Positions 9,287 through 22,729 of a stretch of DNA of 64,000 bases are shown piece by piece. The stretch comes from Davidsoniella eucalypti. Lineage: Eukaryota; Ascomycota; Sordariomycetes; Microascales; Ceratocystidaceae. Below the pieces are notes generated by a model, which worked only from the letters and a program-made list of their open reading frames with translations, was not told the origin of the DNA and ran no database searches. How positions within the stretch are numbered: position 1 is the first letter of the stretch; the number at the start of each line of letters is the position of its first letter. A program made the translations under genes and the position numbers. The DNA lies in assembly GCA_004009845.1 (NCBI GenBank), contig RMBW01000037.1:62001-126000 (forward strand), read 5' to 3'.

Positions 9287-12200
9287 TTAAGAAGATCCTA
9301 GAATACGTGAATACGCATCTTCGACTTCTCCAGCCAACTCTAACAGCGTCACGATGACGATCTGATGTGTTAAATGCGGCAACTTCTCACGATGAAGACC
9401 GATCCATTCTAGAGGCGGTGTAGCCTCACCCATATCCTTGAGCTGCGGAGTCTGAATGATTGGATCGCTGAGAGGACGATACTCGTATTTGCTAAGCGGG
9501 ACATTAACTTCCGCCGTGATTTTACGCCGGCGCTCCGCCTCTTCGTCGGCGGTTATAGGGGCAGGCGAAGAAGAAGAAGAAGGAGGAAGAGGAGATGGCG
9601 TTGTAGCTTCTGGTACACCGGTGACTTTAATGCTTCCGGGGAGCGGTAGAGGCAGTGCTGGCAAAGCATCTTTACCTAGTGTGTTTTCGATATTCTGAAT
9701 ATGGCTTGCCCACATGTTTCGGATATAGCTGATACGTGAGTAGTTCCATCCTACTTCGACTTTGCCCTCAAAGGCCGAACTAAACGTATAGTCGATCTTA
9801 TTGGCGTCTGGAACCTGCCAGGTTTCCATCATGGCGTGAACGCGAGGGACCTTGAGAATTGTTCCACCGCGCGCACCCGTGCTGCGTAGTACGACTTCTT
9901 CGACGGCTACGTCAGAGCCATTCTTAGGTGGATCGGCACGAACTGCGGCAAGACCGACACGCAATTGACCGAGGGTTAGGTCTAGGATAGAGTGTACTTG
10001 GCGTTGCTCGATGTTGGCGGCAAAGCGTGCTTGGGCGTCCAGGGCTTCCACCTTGAAAACTTGGTGGTCGGTGAAGCTGCTGGGGAAGATACCGAGGTTG
10101 ACGGCCTTGAGCGTCACGACTACGTCGGTGTCGAGTGAGATGGGAGCCTTGGAAAGTGCATCGTCGGTACTACCATTGGGAGGCAGATGGCAAGACGATG
10201 ACGCCGAGGAAGATGACGTGGATCCCGAAGCCATCTGAGCAGCAGTGATGGCTAACGCATTGCTGACCGAGCGGCGCTTAGTAAACCTGTCAATCTCCTG
10301 TAATGATGTCTCGAAGCTTGCTTTGCGCTCCTGGATGAACTTGAGGATGGCGTTGTAAAGTGAGATAGCTTGGGCCGCTGATGCCGTAGTACCAAAGGCC
10401 TGCACGGCCTGGCCGTCCAGAATGGCAACGAGACGATCACCGTCAGCATCACGTACATTGTACATCAAGAAATCCAACGACGTGATATCAGCCATCAAGA
10501 AGGCCTGGTAGTCCCACGATGCCTTGAGGCGGAACTGGCCAAATGATAGTGACGCCTGAATCAGCGGTGTCAAGCTGAGTGCTTGCTCGCGCTGTGGCCA
10601 CTGGATCGACGTGCGTAGACGGAAGTCACGAAGTGTTACAAAACCGCTCATACGACCAGTCGAGTCCATACCGATGCGCTCGAAGCCGAGACACAGGTTC
10701 TGCTCCCAGTCTGAAGTCTTCTTGGACGATACCCAGAAGTCCTTGATAGCAAAGACGCTCTTGCCCACGGCCTGGCCCATGTCGAGGTTGACATCAAGAG
10801 CCTGGATCGAGATGGTAGCTGTCCACGGGAAGGCAGCTGTGGCGGCAACCTGCTGGTAGCGCTGGACAAGGTGACTGGAGACTTCGGTGTTTCCGGCTGA
10901 TCCTGCACCTCCTATTCCAACCCCTGGTTCCGGCACTAGAGTTGGTGGTGCTTTCGAGGAGCTGCTGTCGGCTGCTGCTGCGACATCGGCGGCGGCATGA
11001 CTGTCTCGAAGTTCCTTGGGACACCAAATCTCACCAAACAGCAAGAAGTCCTGCATCTGACGTGCGTTTAGCAGCACTTGCATCGGACTGACCTTGAGAA
11101 GTGCCGAGACGCCTGTCGTGCCACTAAAGTGCTTGCTGTTCATGAGCGAAAGTACGATGCTTTCGACGGCAAAGCTAGCCGTGGACTCTCGTGAGTAGAC
11201 ATGTTGCACCGACGCCTGTAAGTTGCTGCACGACGCAGTGATGGCCAAGAAGTTTCCTAGTTCGTCTGAATGCACCGTGTTGATCGTGGTGTAGATGGCA
11301 TCGAAGCATCCGGTAGCTGCTACACGAGCCACTGGCTGGCACGAGAGAGCAAACTCCTGCTTAGCAATGCGGATACCAAGATTGACGTTGAGTTTGCCCA
11401 GAACAAGAGACGGGTCGCTGACAAGAGCCGAGGCACCGTCTTCCGATGTTCCACAGACATTGCTATTGGCGAGAGTTGGTGCCGTAGGCTCGCGGACCGC
11501 AATCGGAGGAACAACTGGATGACTACTGCTGGGAGTAGCCTCAGAGGCACCTTCGACGTTGACGGCATCGCGGAAGCTCGAGCTAATGTCCATGATGAGT
11601 GGTACTACTGTCGGATGCAGCGCATTACTGGAGCTCTCAACCTTGACCTCGCCATTAAGCGACGGCCGATCAGAGCCGAAGTCTCTGTACTCCAGTCTCC
11701 AAGCAAGTCCGGGCGTGCGCAGTGTAGCACTAATATTAGACTCATCCGTATTGAACTGGCCATATCTGCCACCAGTGCTAGCTGTGCTGCGGTGCGAATA
11801 CGGATTTGTCTTTTGTCCGGCTCCCGGCATCGGAACTGGCGCTTTTCGGCCGGACAGATGAAGCATGGCACCGGAGAAGTCGGCGTAGACTAACAGAGAC
11901 TCGAAGCGTTTGCGGCTCAAGAACCCAGCCGGACTAGTAGAGCTATCTGAGCACGGAGAAGTCAAGGGTGGCGTGGATATGGTGGTATCAGCAATGGAGA
12001 TCGAGGGCGTGGCGGCGGGACTGGCTGTATTTGTCCAGTTCTCCGTGGCCTTTTGGATGTTGGCCGCAGAGCGCGTTAGAGACTCTTGCAGATGCTTGGC
12101 TGGGATAATGAAGCCCGACGTCAACCGAACATCAACTGACTTGCCAACTGCTTGGAAAGCCATCTTGCGCGTGGCGCCAGAGCCACTCAGCGAAGCCACG

Positions 12201-15200
12201 TTGAAGATAATCTCCGGCAAGAGAGCCGAGTGATGAGAGCGGTTGCCGACGGCATCGGCCTTGTAGATGGGCTCCATTTTGAGCTGCAAGTTCCGGATAG
12301 CTAGACGTGCTGACTTGCTCTGGCGCGTGCTAAGCTCGATCAACTCGACGGTGAGCACAAGGTCTTCCTGACCTTCGGTAGCTTCCAAGGCCCCAGAGAC
12401 TAGCCAGCACACGGTAATGTTGCGGATAACGACGTGGTACACAAAAGAACCAAGAACCGAGTCGATCAGATCGTCGGCAACAGGGCTAGTCTTGGGGTCC
12501 TTGTCGCTTCTGTTTGCCTGGGGTGGCCTATGCTGGCGGAGACGGCGCAAGTATTGGCGTTCACGTGAAGTATCAAGATCCTTGATCTTGTCACCCATAT
12601 GGCCCAGGATATCGATGGCCGTAGAGATAGTCTCGGGTGAGAGCATGACTTCAAGAGCATTAGTTTGGAAAGATAGTGATCTTTCCTCGCGGGGTACTGA
12701 GTCGGGACCGATAACTGGAACAGACGAAAGCGACAGGAGCGCCCCAAAGGTCACATTTCCGCACTGGCGCATGGCCGCCTCGTGGCCTTTGAGAATATCA
12801 AAGACAATCTGCGTCAAGTTCAGGTTGATATGCGGATTCTGGAGCAACGGCTGACCCGGGCCAAAATGGTTCGTGGCCTCGAAATGGACCTTATCGAGTC
12901 GGAATTCGAGATAAGCCAGTGGGTCTGAGTGAGACTTAATCGACGTCTTGCCAAATACCCGAAGACCGGCAAGGGCAACATGGACTCTGTAGACTAGGGG
13001 AATAGAAGGCGTCTCGGTAGCTGTTATAGAAGCAGCAGGAGAGATTGGAGCTGTTACGCCGAGATAGCTTGGCTCGACCACATCGTCGAAATGCTCCTTG
13101 AGAATCTTGAGCATCTCCTGCGTATCTTCGATCTCCGCTGTTAGCTGTGGCCTATTCAGCGCCATTAGCAGGCTATAGACAGCCGAAGCATCGAGTTCTA
13201 CGAGCTCTAGTGAGCAGGCCACAGAAACCGTGTGCTCAGCCGGCCCAACGACACTGCGAACGCGTCCGTTAGTCGGGGGAATCTGCAGTAGTGAGATCTC
13301 GCGGACATCCTGGTTTGTACCGCCGATGACGCTTATCACGTGCGCGTTCTCTTTGATGTCAAAGTCAAAGATCAGCTCCTTGCCATAGTCTGTAGCCACA
13401 GCAGCGCGTGCCACAATGCCGCGGATATTGTACGTCAGGCTCTGGCTTAGTGGTAGCGTGATATCGTAGTCGTTGAGGAACGTGGCCACGTTAACCTTGA
13501 TCGTCGGCGTCGGCGCCGGTGAGGGGACCGAAGACGGCAGCGGTGTTGGTGCCAGCGCAGCTTTGTTGGCGAGGCCTCGGCTAGTTTGAGCCTCGACAGA
13601 CGCCTTGAGCTTGTATAACTGCGTGAACTCATCGCGGATCACAAGATCAGCAACTTCTAGAAGCGCTAGCGGATCTTGCTGGATGACTAAGAGTAAGCTC
13701 TTGCTGCTAGGGGCACATTTGATAGTGTGACTAGTAGTCAAAGATGATGATGGCTCTTTGGTGGCGATCTTCTTTTCCTTATGAGACACAAACATACTGG
13801 GGTCCTGGAGCTGGAACATGCTGATTTTCTGTGAGTGGCTGAACAGACTCGACGTCACTGCGCTAGAGCTCATGATGACGTTGGTAGCTTTGATGTCGCC
13901 CGGAAGGCGATGCACCAGAACAGAGCCGTTGAAGCCACTGCTTAGCGTGGTTGAGTGTAGATTTATGGTATCAATCTCCATAGACGACTTGCCTATAGCA
14001 ACTACAATGTGCAGCGCCTTGTCAGCCCCAGCAGGCGGTTTTGTTCCAGTAGTAGCTGGAGTCGCAGCTGTCTTCCTTGGCGGGGGGGGAGGAGAAGTGT
14101 CTATGGAGGCAGCATCACTATCGACGGAGTTATGGGAGGCAAACAGCGCCAGAACGTCGTCGGCCAGCTCGCAGATTTCCCAGTTCAGGTTGATAGCGGC
14201 CTCGCGACAGTGTACATTAACTACTGTGACTGGCTCTACAGCTCCTGTGTCAGCGTTGCCGTTGGCATTGCTGCCCTCACGCATATCGTTGCTGGCAACC
14301 TTGACGGACAAGCCCATTAGAGCGGCACGGTTCTGTTTCGGACCGGGGTCTAAGATCATCTCAACCTCGCCAAGACGGCACGTGACCAGCAGTGGTAGCT
14401 CATCCTCGGTAACCACTAATTCCGGCGTCTTGTCAGGCATGGGACCGAAGATGTGCTTGAGCAACACCGATGTCGACAGCGGGCCCAGATCCCAGTCACG
14501 CCACGTAGTAAACAAGGCCACCACCTGTTCGTTAGCATCAGCTGGCGGACGCGGATTGTTTGTCTCGAGACAAGCCATGAGCAGTTCGTCGCGGGCAAGC
14601 GTGTCCATACGTGTCCAGATTTGGCGTAGCCGTTGCGCCAACTTCCACGAATCGTCGAGGCGTAGATGTTTCGGGACCGAGCGTAGCACAGCTGATGGCC
14701 GTAGCATGAACGTTGGGTCAGGTGTTTTCTGGCCCTGCATGAGCAGTTGCTGCACAAAGAAGCGCACGCGATCTGTTTGGCCAGTCGTCGTATGCTCGAC
14801 GATCTGGCCAAGATGGGTGGCCAGCACGCCGGTACGGTGGATTAGCGAAGCTAGATACGGGATCTTGCCTGACGATGTGCTGCACGTGATGTTGCCAATG
14901 TCGGCGTCAATACTAGTGACGTCACGAGAGCCCATCGCCGCTGTTGTCTCGTTCACGGTAGCCTGGACTGCTGTTTGCAGCATATCATCGCCGCAGTAGC
15001 TGCCAGCCAGCCTTTCCGATGCCGAGATCGAGAGCTCTCCGAAAGACGCACGGAACGATGTCCGCGAATGGCGGTTCTCAGCCACAGACGGATCTGACCA
15101 GGACTCTGTGTTCCGCATGACGACGGCCAGCCTAGATAGCTTCAGGTCATACTGGTCCTGTTCGTTGATGGGCGGTGGTGGCTCGTTTGCGCCTAGCGAC

Positions 15201-18200
15201 GATGAGTTGAGGAAGCGCAGATACGCCACCGGAAGACACACCATGACATCGAGGATAGTACCACCAATGTTGGCCTGATTCTTGAGATCAAGCACCTCAG
15301 TCATGCTTGATAGATGGAGTGAGTCGAGAATATCATCAGGTGCCGATGGCTGCAGAGCCGAGAGTAGCTTCATAGTGTGCTGCACCGATATAGGGGTCAT
15401 GAAACCTGTGATGGCCACAGGAAACTCGACCACGATGCCGGTATATGCGTGATCTTCGCTGAGGCTGTTTGGATCGATCTCGTCCAAGGGAAAGTCTGCA
15501 ACCATGAAGTCTCCGACATCAATCTGGGCAGCAGCAGCTGCTATAGCCGCTGCGTCACGTGACTGTGGCATGATATTGTTCATGGGAAACATGGGTGGGA
15601 AGAACTGGCTTGCGAATGCGCCAATACCGGACACTGACGAAGACTGAGAGTCGTTCGTACTGTTATTGTTAGCCGCGGCGTGCTCGAGGATCTCTGAGTA
15701 GGTCGACGACTGCCGGGCGGCCTCGCGCCAGCGCTCGCTCTGAGATCGAGAATGTGAGTGTGAATGTGACTGAGACCATCCATGCGACTGGGCCTGGGAT
15801 TGGCTGCCTGAGCGCGAAGAGCTCGATGGCCTCACTACGCTCCGACTGCTGCTTGCCGCGCTAGAGAACGACAAGAACGAGCTCTGCCGCCTCAACGTAT
15901 TTCCACCCGCTGTTCGCCGCGTCGTACGCGAGCGCTGTGTGACCCTGGACTTGGTTGAGGACGCCCCGGTCCGTAATGAAGAGGCGCCATCGTCGGCGTC
16001 AGTGTTCAGAAAGCCATCGTTCATCGGGTGCGGCACCGGCGGCACATTCTGGGCTGGGCGATCCACAGCATCGGGGATGAATTCGCCGGCAAACTCCGGG
16101 AACAGCAAGAACGGCGTTCGGTGCGTACGTTGATCTTCTCGCCGCACAAGCTCTTGTTGGATCTTTCGCTCTTCGGTGAAGTTGAATTTACGGCCAACCA
16201 TAGTCAGCCTGATACTAGCATTCAACATTATATCAGCCTGGGCAGGGATCGGCCCGCTGCCGTTCTTTCCATTGCTTCCACTGAAGTAGCGCGCCTTGCT
16301 GGCACAGCCGTCCTCGGTGTTGATACAGGCTATCTGCAGATCTGGAAGCCGCACATTGGCTTTCTTCGAGTAATGGCTCCGTGCCCAGTCGTTGTAGTCG
16401 ACGTCTATGGGCCCTGTCGATAGCAGGAAGGCTGCTTCGTCGCAGTGTATCCATATCTTGACCGTGTCGAGAGCTAGACGTAGGAATGTGATGTCATAGT
16501 ATACGATGGACGAGAATGATACCAACGCGTTCTCCTCATCGTCAAACGTGAACCCGAACGCCTTGGCGCCTAGCGCTAATGCCGCCAAGAACTCAGCGTT
16601 GCATTCGCCGGTAAGCGCACCTACTGCCAGATCCCAGTTACACAGATACGTAGGCTCGGTAGGCGGAAGACCGAAGAGACGGTTGCCAAAGACACGAACA
16701 CCGTCGATAAAGAGCTGCGTTGCCGACGATGAGGCTGTAGACGGGTCACTTTCCTGCTGGAAAGCACCCAACGCCAGGCTGACAGGCGAGATCAGCAACT
16801 CGAGGTCCATGTAGTAGTTGGTGAAGCGGGCATCGGCCGTAATAGACGCTGCCTCGACCTGGATGTGCTTGCCGGCCGAGTACAGGTTACCCGGCAGGAA
16901 TATCTTGGTGTCGTCGATGCGTACCGACATGATGACGTCCATATCGTTTGACTTCTTGTAAGGAGCCTTGTCTAGTGTCTCGGCGTCCGGGTTAAGGTCC
17001 CGTAGCTGTAGGACGGCTTGGTACTCCTGCGCTGTGCGAAAGTGCATATCGTCGCCAAAGTAGTTATCTTTGAGCTTCAGCGCATATCGTAAGATAGATC
17101 CGAACAGCTTGACTACTGGCGACTGCACCGAAACGTCGAGCACCAGAGTGTCGGTATTAGAGACCGACGTGGTAGCATTGTATTCATACTTTCCGCTGAT
17201 GAGCAGACTGTCGGCTTGGCCAATGTCCTTGGACGGCATAAAGGCAGCCTGTGTGTTCCACGGCGGTAGATGTAGTGAGATGGACAACGGGTCGAGCCTA
17301 GCCTCAAAGGGAATGGCATTCTTGGCCGGCCGGAACTGATCAATGGGGATGGTGAAAGACGCTGTTAAGACCGGACTTCCTAGCACCAGAAACATGTTCT
17401 CATCGAGTGACGTGGCGCTTTCGATGACATTAGCGTCATTGACGTTCAAATATAGCTTGAACCGCCGGAAGTCGACGTTGATCAAGTACTTGAACGGCGT
17501 GAATACTAGATACTCTGTGAGTGGGCCACTTCCCCAGTCGTCGATGAGGTCGGTGATCAAAAACACGTGATCGCGAATCAGGAACAGCTCGATATTGTCG
17601 CTGAAAACATCGATACACCATGTCCGCAGCGTGTTCCATTGTAGCGGACTGCCCATGTCGCACGACACCTTGAACGGGCCGCTACGCAACAGAGTCTGAT
17701 GGTTGATGCTGGACGACATCTCAGTGCCAGGAAAGTTGACGTCAACCTTCGTGTCGTAGCCCTTGGCTCCAGCAACCATGTCCATAGTATAGTTGATGGT
17801 GGAATCGGATGACACTTTGATCTCCAGCCACCCGGGCTGCCGTACTTGGGTCTTTGCCGGCACCGGGATTTTCTTATAGCGTCGCTTGCGGCGCGTTGTG
17901 TGGTTGATGGGCGGTGCCTTGCCCTTGTACTTCCAGTTCTTGGAGTCTTCGCGCGTCAATATGCGGACAGTCACGTCGTCTTTTAGCTGCACATTGAGCT
18001 GGAACTGCGTCGCTACACGATATTCGCCAGCTTTAAGTGGATTTGCCGGGACCGCGTCCTTGCAGAGGCCCGGAAAGAAGACTTTTTGTAGTTCGGCACG
18101 GCATCGATCGGCCCATGGCCCATAGTTGACTACGCCACCCTTGATAACAAGATCGATTCCCCATCCTGGGGGCTCCTCGCCGTTGATGTTTGTAGCGAAC

Positions 18201-19677
18201 GGATCCTCCTTGGACCGCAAAGCCGGGTCGGGAAGCTCGGGCACGGTAGCTACCGAGTCCCAATATATACGCATATAGGCACGCGGGCTGTCGATGATGA
18301 CTGGCTCAGCAGCATACTCGACACTGGACCACCGCGCCTTGTCGTCCTGAGCCTGGTCGTCGAGATACCGTGACAACCCCTGCCAATGGCTCGCTCCAGC
18401 TGGCTGAGAGTTAGCGGTGTCGGTAGGCGTATTTGTCGCGGTACTGAGCGACTCGACCGACCCTTTCCAATGAGGCGTGATATTGCGCAAGGAGCCCAGC
18501 CAGCGGCGCTTCATACGAGCCCAAAAGCCCAAAGGCAACACTTCATAGCTGTGTGCGCTCTTGCGCTCACGCATGGCACGTGACGCCTGTTCTTCTTGGA
18601 AGTCCGGGTTCGTGCACATCTCAACGACGGGATGCTTGAAACGCAGGTTGAAAACCTGTCGATATGGATCTGGAGTGGTGGTTGGAGTGGCATCAATGTC
18701 GCCAGACAGCTCCTCAGCCTTGATAACAAGAACAGCTTTGGTATTCTCGTTACCCATGACAAGGGCTGCTTTGTTGACCTCGAGGTGAATAGGGAAGATT
18801 CGAAGTAGCAGCGGGATGTCGTTTTCATCCGGTTGGCTTTCAGCAACGGAGGCACCGACCTCACTGTCATTCGTGCAGTTGCGGGTCGTGCTATTCTTGT
18901 CCCCTTCCTGGCCTGATTCTCTTGACAGGCGAGTGCCACGGCGGCGAATAGAAGTCGAGTCATTGATCTCGACAGACGTGTTCCTCCCGGACTCGCACGG
19001 GATGTTCTTGATCAAGCCGTCGAGGATGGAGTCGTACACAGCCGTGCGGTTGTACACAAACCATTCGAGGCCGACTAGGTTGGCACCGAAGCGGCACGGC
19101 AGCATCTTGGACACGCTCTGGTCGTTTTCTTCTGCATCGCAGGCCGACCCGCTGAGAAGTCCGACGTAGCGCACATTACGGAGCCAATAGCACCAGGTAA
19201 AGTAGCCTCGCTGAATGTAGAAAGTCTCGTTCTCTCCGTGGTAGCGAACGCCGCTGACAAAGATTCGGCCGCCGAGAAGCGAGATCTGGAGAGCCTGGAT
19301 TTCGATATGGATCCGGTACTTGTGCCAGGTGAAAGTGCGGATGACGTACGAGACAATAGCTCCAAATATGCGGTTCAGGTACAGCAGAAATAAGACGGCC
19401 ACTAGGGCACTTATGATCAGGTATATCAGGAAGATGCTGTGCGGGCGAGCAGTCAGCAACGCCACAGGCCGCCATCATACAATTCAATTCAAGGGCTGCC
19501 AAGGCAAGGCAAGGCAAGGGGCACTTACTAGTTGAAGTCGGGGACGGACGGCTGATGATCGTACAGGTCGCGAGGCTGGATGGCGACAGGAGCAGCAGCG
19601 GCAGCAGCACTAACAGGCGATTGCTGGGCATAGCTAAAAAGCTCTGGTGCCGGCGGTAGATCCCGTGGCATCGACAT
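9287..19677 (-). CDS. CSF1: CSF1 / BLTP1-type bridge-like lipid transfer protein
   Basis: This giant protein of the repeating-beta-groove (RBG) family is related to yeast Csf1 and animal KIAA1109/BLTP1; the family is thought to move lipids at ER contact sites. Two exons fit: 19677-19529 and 19436-9287, giving 3432 residues. The second exon is 10,150 bp without an intron. After a proline- and alanine-rich start comes a membrane anchor (FLIYLIISALVAVLFLLYL, from about residue 52). The family signature follows (TWHKYRIHIEIQAL, LLGGRIFVSGVRYHGENET, FTWCYWLRN). The fold itself is inferred from family. A low-complexity S/H/Q/R-rich insertion lies near residues 1225-1285 (about 15740-15840). The start ATG at 19677 was chosen as the last ATG pair before conserved sequence; an in-frame start at 19752 is possible. 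Confidence 0.95.
19501..19520. repeat. pentanucleotide microsatellite in CSF1 intron 1
   Basis: About four tandem copies of an AAGGC unit lie in the 92-bp first intron of CSF1 (19528-19437), just inside the donor site. It is non-coding. Confidence 0.8.
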
Positions 19678-20657
19678 GGTGTGGTGAGAGCAGCTGCAGC
19701 CGCAATCGCAGAAGTCGCACAGAGCGGCGGCCGTGATATCGTGAAGTACCAAGGCACTATGTGGTGTTCGGTGTTATTGGTTGTACGGTTATGTGTGGTT
19801 AGTGGAGTGGGAATAGCCCGGCTAGCCTAGGCTTTCAGCGCGTATTGGTTGGCCAGAGCATTCCGCCGCTTTCGAGATCGGGGATGAACTGTTGATGGTG
19901 TAAATTGAACGGTAAGCAAGGCTCGGCTCGTCACGGCAGGTTTCAAAGTGAAAGACCGGCTGGCGGTGGGTTTTAAGGGTTGGCGGCTAGTGGAATTAAG
20001 ACTCCCTTGGATAACGGTTGGAATATCGCGATACATATATTTGACAAAGAAAAAAGATGGATGACATAATCGGGCGCTGTGTTTAGGGGCCATGTGAGCA
20101 CTATAGCGAGCCTAGCAGTGCGCTAAAAAGGGGCGCTGATCAGCAATGCCGATGCCTGTATTTTAGCACAGGGTTGCAGAACACTTAGTGTCACTATAGC
20201 GGGCCTCCTTCAGGTTGATATACTGTATATATATAAGTAGAATATCTTTGAGGCTCTTTTCTTTGCATAAGGCGTGCATTAGTTGCTTAGGCATCTTGTT
20301 TTAGTCTATTTATTTATTTTATTTTCCAATAGTAACAATCTTTACCTGCATGGGCCTGCGGTAACACCGTTATTGTACCATTGTTACCATTAGATAAACA
20401 AAACACACCCGCCATATATTACAACCATAAATTAGATAGTTAGCCAGAGCTCGATTTGCTTGGGCCAGCTACGAGAAACCTTGATTCTTCTTTTCGATTC
20501 TTCTTTCTTTCTGTCTTGCAGCTTCATTTCCGCCCAACTCGGCCATCTGCGACCTCTGCCTATCTTCCTATCGCCTCTCTCCATCAACTCGATCGACTGG
20601 GCCCGCCCGATTAGCTTTCTCGCCATCGTCTTGTTGGCCGGCCGACAATTCGCCATC
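19678..20657. other. divergent promoter region of CSF1 and the DUF300 gene
   Basis: This intergenic stretch separates two divergent genes. It contains a short repeat structure at 20099-20206, listed separately, and TA-rich DNA near 20220-20340. CT-rich sequence just before 20658 is typical of fungal promoters. No coding sequence was seen. Confidence 0.6.
20099..20206. repeat. short element bounded by near-identical 15-bp direct repeats
   Basis: CACTATAGCGAGCCT at 20099-20113 recurs as CACTATAGCGGGCCT at 20192-20206. Just inside them, GTGCGCTAAAA (from 20118) and TTTTAGCAC (20161-20169) form an imperfect inverted pair. This could be a small MITE relic or a regulatory repeat between two divergent promoters. 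Confidence 0.45.
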
Positions 20658-22729
20658 ATGACCGGCGCAGGCCAGGCTTTTGCCCATGGCGTCAAGGTGG
20701 CTGCCGGCGTTTCATCGCTGGTTGCCGCCCTGCTCTCTGTAATGTATGCAAGCCCACGATGCTTCTCTGCTTAGCTGTAGGCTTCTCAGTACTGACTCTC
20801 TCTTCTCTCTCCAGATCAATCTGGCTTCAGACGTAAGCAGGCCGACTTTTTCCTATTGCTGCCATGCGCCTCATAGTGCGAAAGCGACGGCAGCTAATTG
20901 CTTGGGCCCAATCCTGATAACATGTTCGTGATACAGCAAAAACTACCGCAAGCCTTTGCTCCAGCGATACGTCATCCGCATCTTGCTCATGTACGATCTC
21001 CCCCTCCTCATATCACCGGCCTCTTCGCGTCTCTGACTAACTGTCGGCCAACAACTTGTGCAGGGTCCCCATCTTCTCATTCTCTTCCTATATGGGCTTA
21101 GTAGCGCCGGCGTTCGCCCACTTTATCGACCCTATCCGCGATTTCTACGAGGCCTTCACAATCTACACCTTCTTCCAGCTCCTCATCAACTACCTCGATG
21201 GCGAGCGTGCGCTGATTATCATGACCCATGGCCGCCCGCCGGTACAGCATGCCTGGCCGCTCGATACCTTCCTGCCCAAGGCCGACATCTCCGATCCATA
21301 TACCTTCCTAGCTATCAAGCGCGGCATCCTGCAATACGCTTGGCTCAAACCCATCCAGGTCCTGGCGACCATCATCATGAAGGCCTGCGGCGTCTATCGT
21401 GAGGGCTATGTCAGCCTGACTTCGGGCTACTTTTGGCAGGGCATCATTTACAATATCAGCGTCACCGTCAGTCTGTATGCGCTGGGCCTCTTCTGGGTCT
21501 GCATGCACAACGACCTGAAGCCCTTCAGGCCTGTGCCCAAGTTCCTCAGTGTCAAACTGATCATCTTCGCCTCGTACTGGCAGGGCTTTATGCTCGGCAT
21601 TCTAGTATGGCTGGGCGCTATTCCCGATGTCAGTGGCTACACACCCGAAACGCTGGCAGCTGCCATTCAAGATGCCCTCATCTGCTTGGAGATGCCCATC
21701 TTTGCCATCGTCCACTGGTACGCCTTCTCTTGGAAGGACTTTGCCGATAACAACATCATGTCAGCCCGTATGCCTGTTACCTTTGCCTTCCGCGACGCCT
21801 TTGGCATCGTCGATCTTATCCAGGACACCAAGGCCACTTTCAACGGCGATAGTTATGGCTACCGATCCTTTGATTCGACCGACAAGATCATGGCCCACGA
21901 AGACTCGCGCTCACGGCTGGCTAGAGTGCGTGAGGGCATGCGTTACGAACGAGGCGGCAAGGGAAAGTATTGGATCCCCAAGCCTGGCCAAACTGCGGTT
22001 TCGGCTGGCCAGACTGCGCCTCTCTTGGGTGCCTCAGGTCACGATGGTGGCTCTTCCAGTAGAGACTGCTCCGTCTCGGAGTCTGGCTTTTCTCACGGTA
22101 CCTTTACTGATTTCTTCGAAACTGACCCCTCTGAGGAGGAACTGTATGCTAAGGCTCGTGAACTCGAGTACGGTGACTGGAATGTAAGTTGAAGAAAGAA
22201 ACCAGCTTGCTTACTTTTGTATTGACTACCGACTAACGACTATGAAAAACAGTACCCTGTGATTACAGCTAGTCAGCCACTACACACGCGTTTCATGGCT
22301 ACTCCTCGCTATATCGCCCGTCCATCTTCAACAACGCCTCCCACTTCTCGTCGCACAACACCGCCCATCGTCCACCGTAGTGAACCGCCTGCCATCAGTG
22401 AGGGAACGCCTATCCAGAAGAAAAAGAAGAAGTCTAAGGCGAAGGATACCGCTACTACAAAGTCTACTATCGCTACTGCTACACCTGCCATTTCTTCATC
22501 TTCAGCGATTTCTCCCTCTACTGCCCCCCTCTCTGCTCCTACTCCTGCACCTGTTCCTCCTACTATAGCACCAGTGGTTCGCGGGGTACAGGAAGAAGAA
22601 GCAGAGCCCGCCCAGTCTGATCCTTTCTTACAGGCTGATAACGATGCTACCGAGGTGGCAGAAGAAGAAGAGCGCCCTGCTGCGAACTACTTTTCAGATG
22701 ATCGTGATGAGTTCCGCAATGTGTGGTAA
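20658..22729 (+). CDS. TMEM184 / DUF300 (OST-alpha-like) multi-pass membrane protein
   Basis: Five exons fit: 20658-20743, 20815-20832, 20937-20990, 21064-22183 and 22253-22729, giving 584 residues. Exon 2 is only 18 bp. The phase is confirmed by the family string SIWLQTKNYRKPLLQRYVIR rebuilt across exons 2 and 3. The body has about seven hydrophobic segments and the family motifs YEAFTIYTFFQLLINYLDGER, KPIQVLATI and WQGFMLGILVWLGAIP. A long cytosolic tail follows with a lysine run (QKKKKKSK), Ser/Thr/Pro-rich and acidic stretches. Relatives are animal TMEM184 and the organic solute transporter alpha family; fungal members are largely uncharacterised and often vacuolar or endosomal. Substrate and role cannot be told from sequence. 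Confidence 0.93.

Noticed and set aside
13818..14999. 393-codon plus-strand open frame inside CSF1
   Set aside because: It is antisense to the continuous CSF1 exon and has no recognisable domain.
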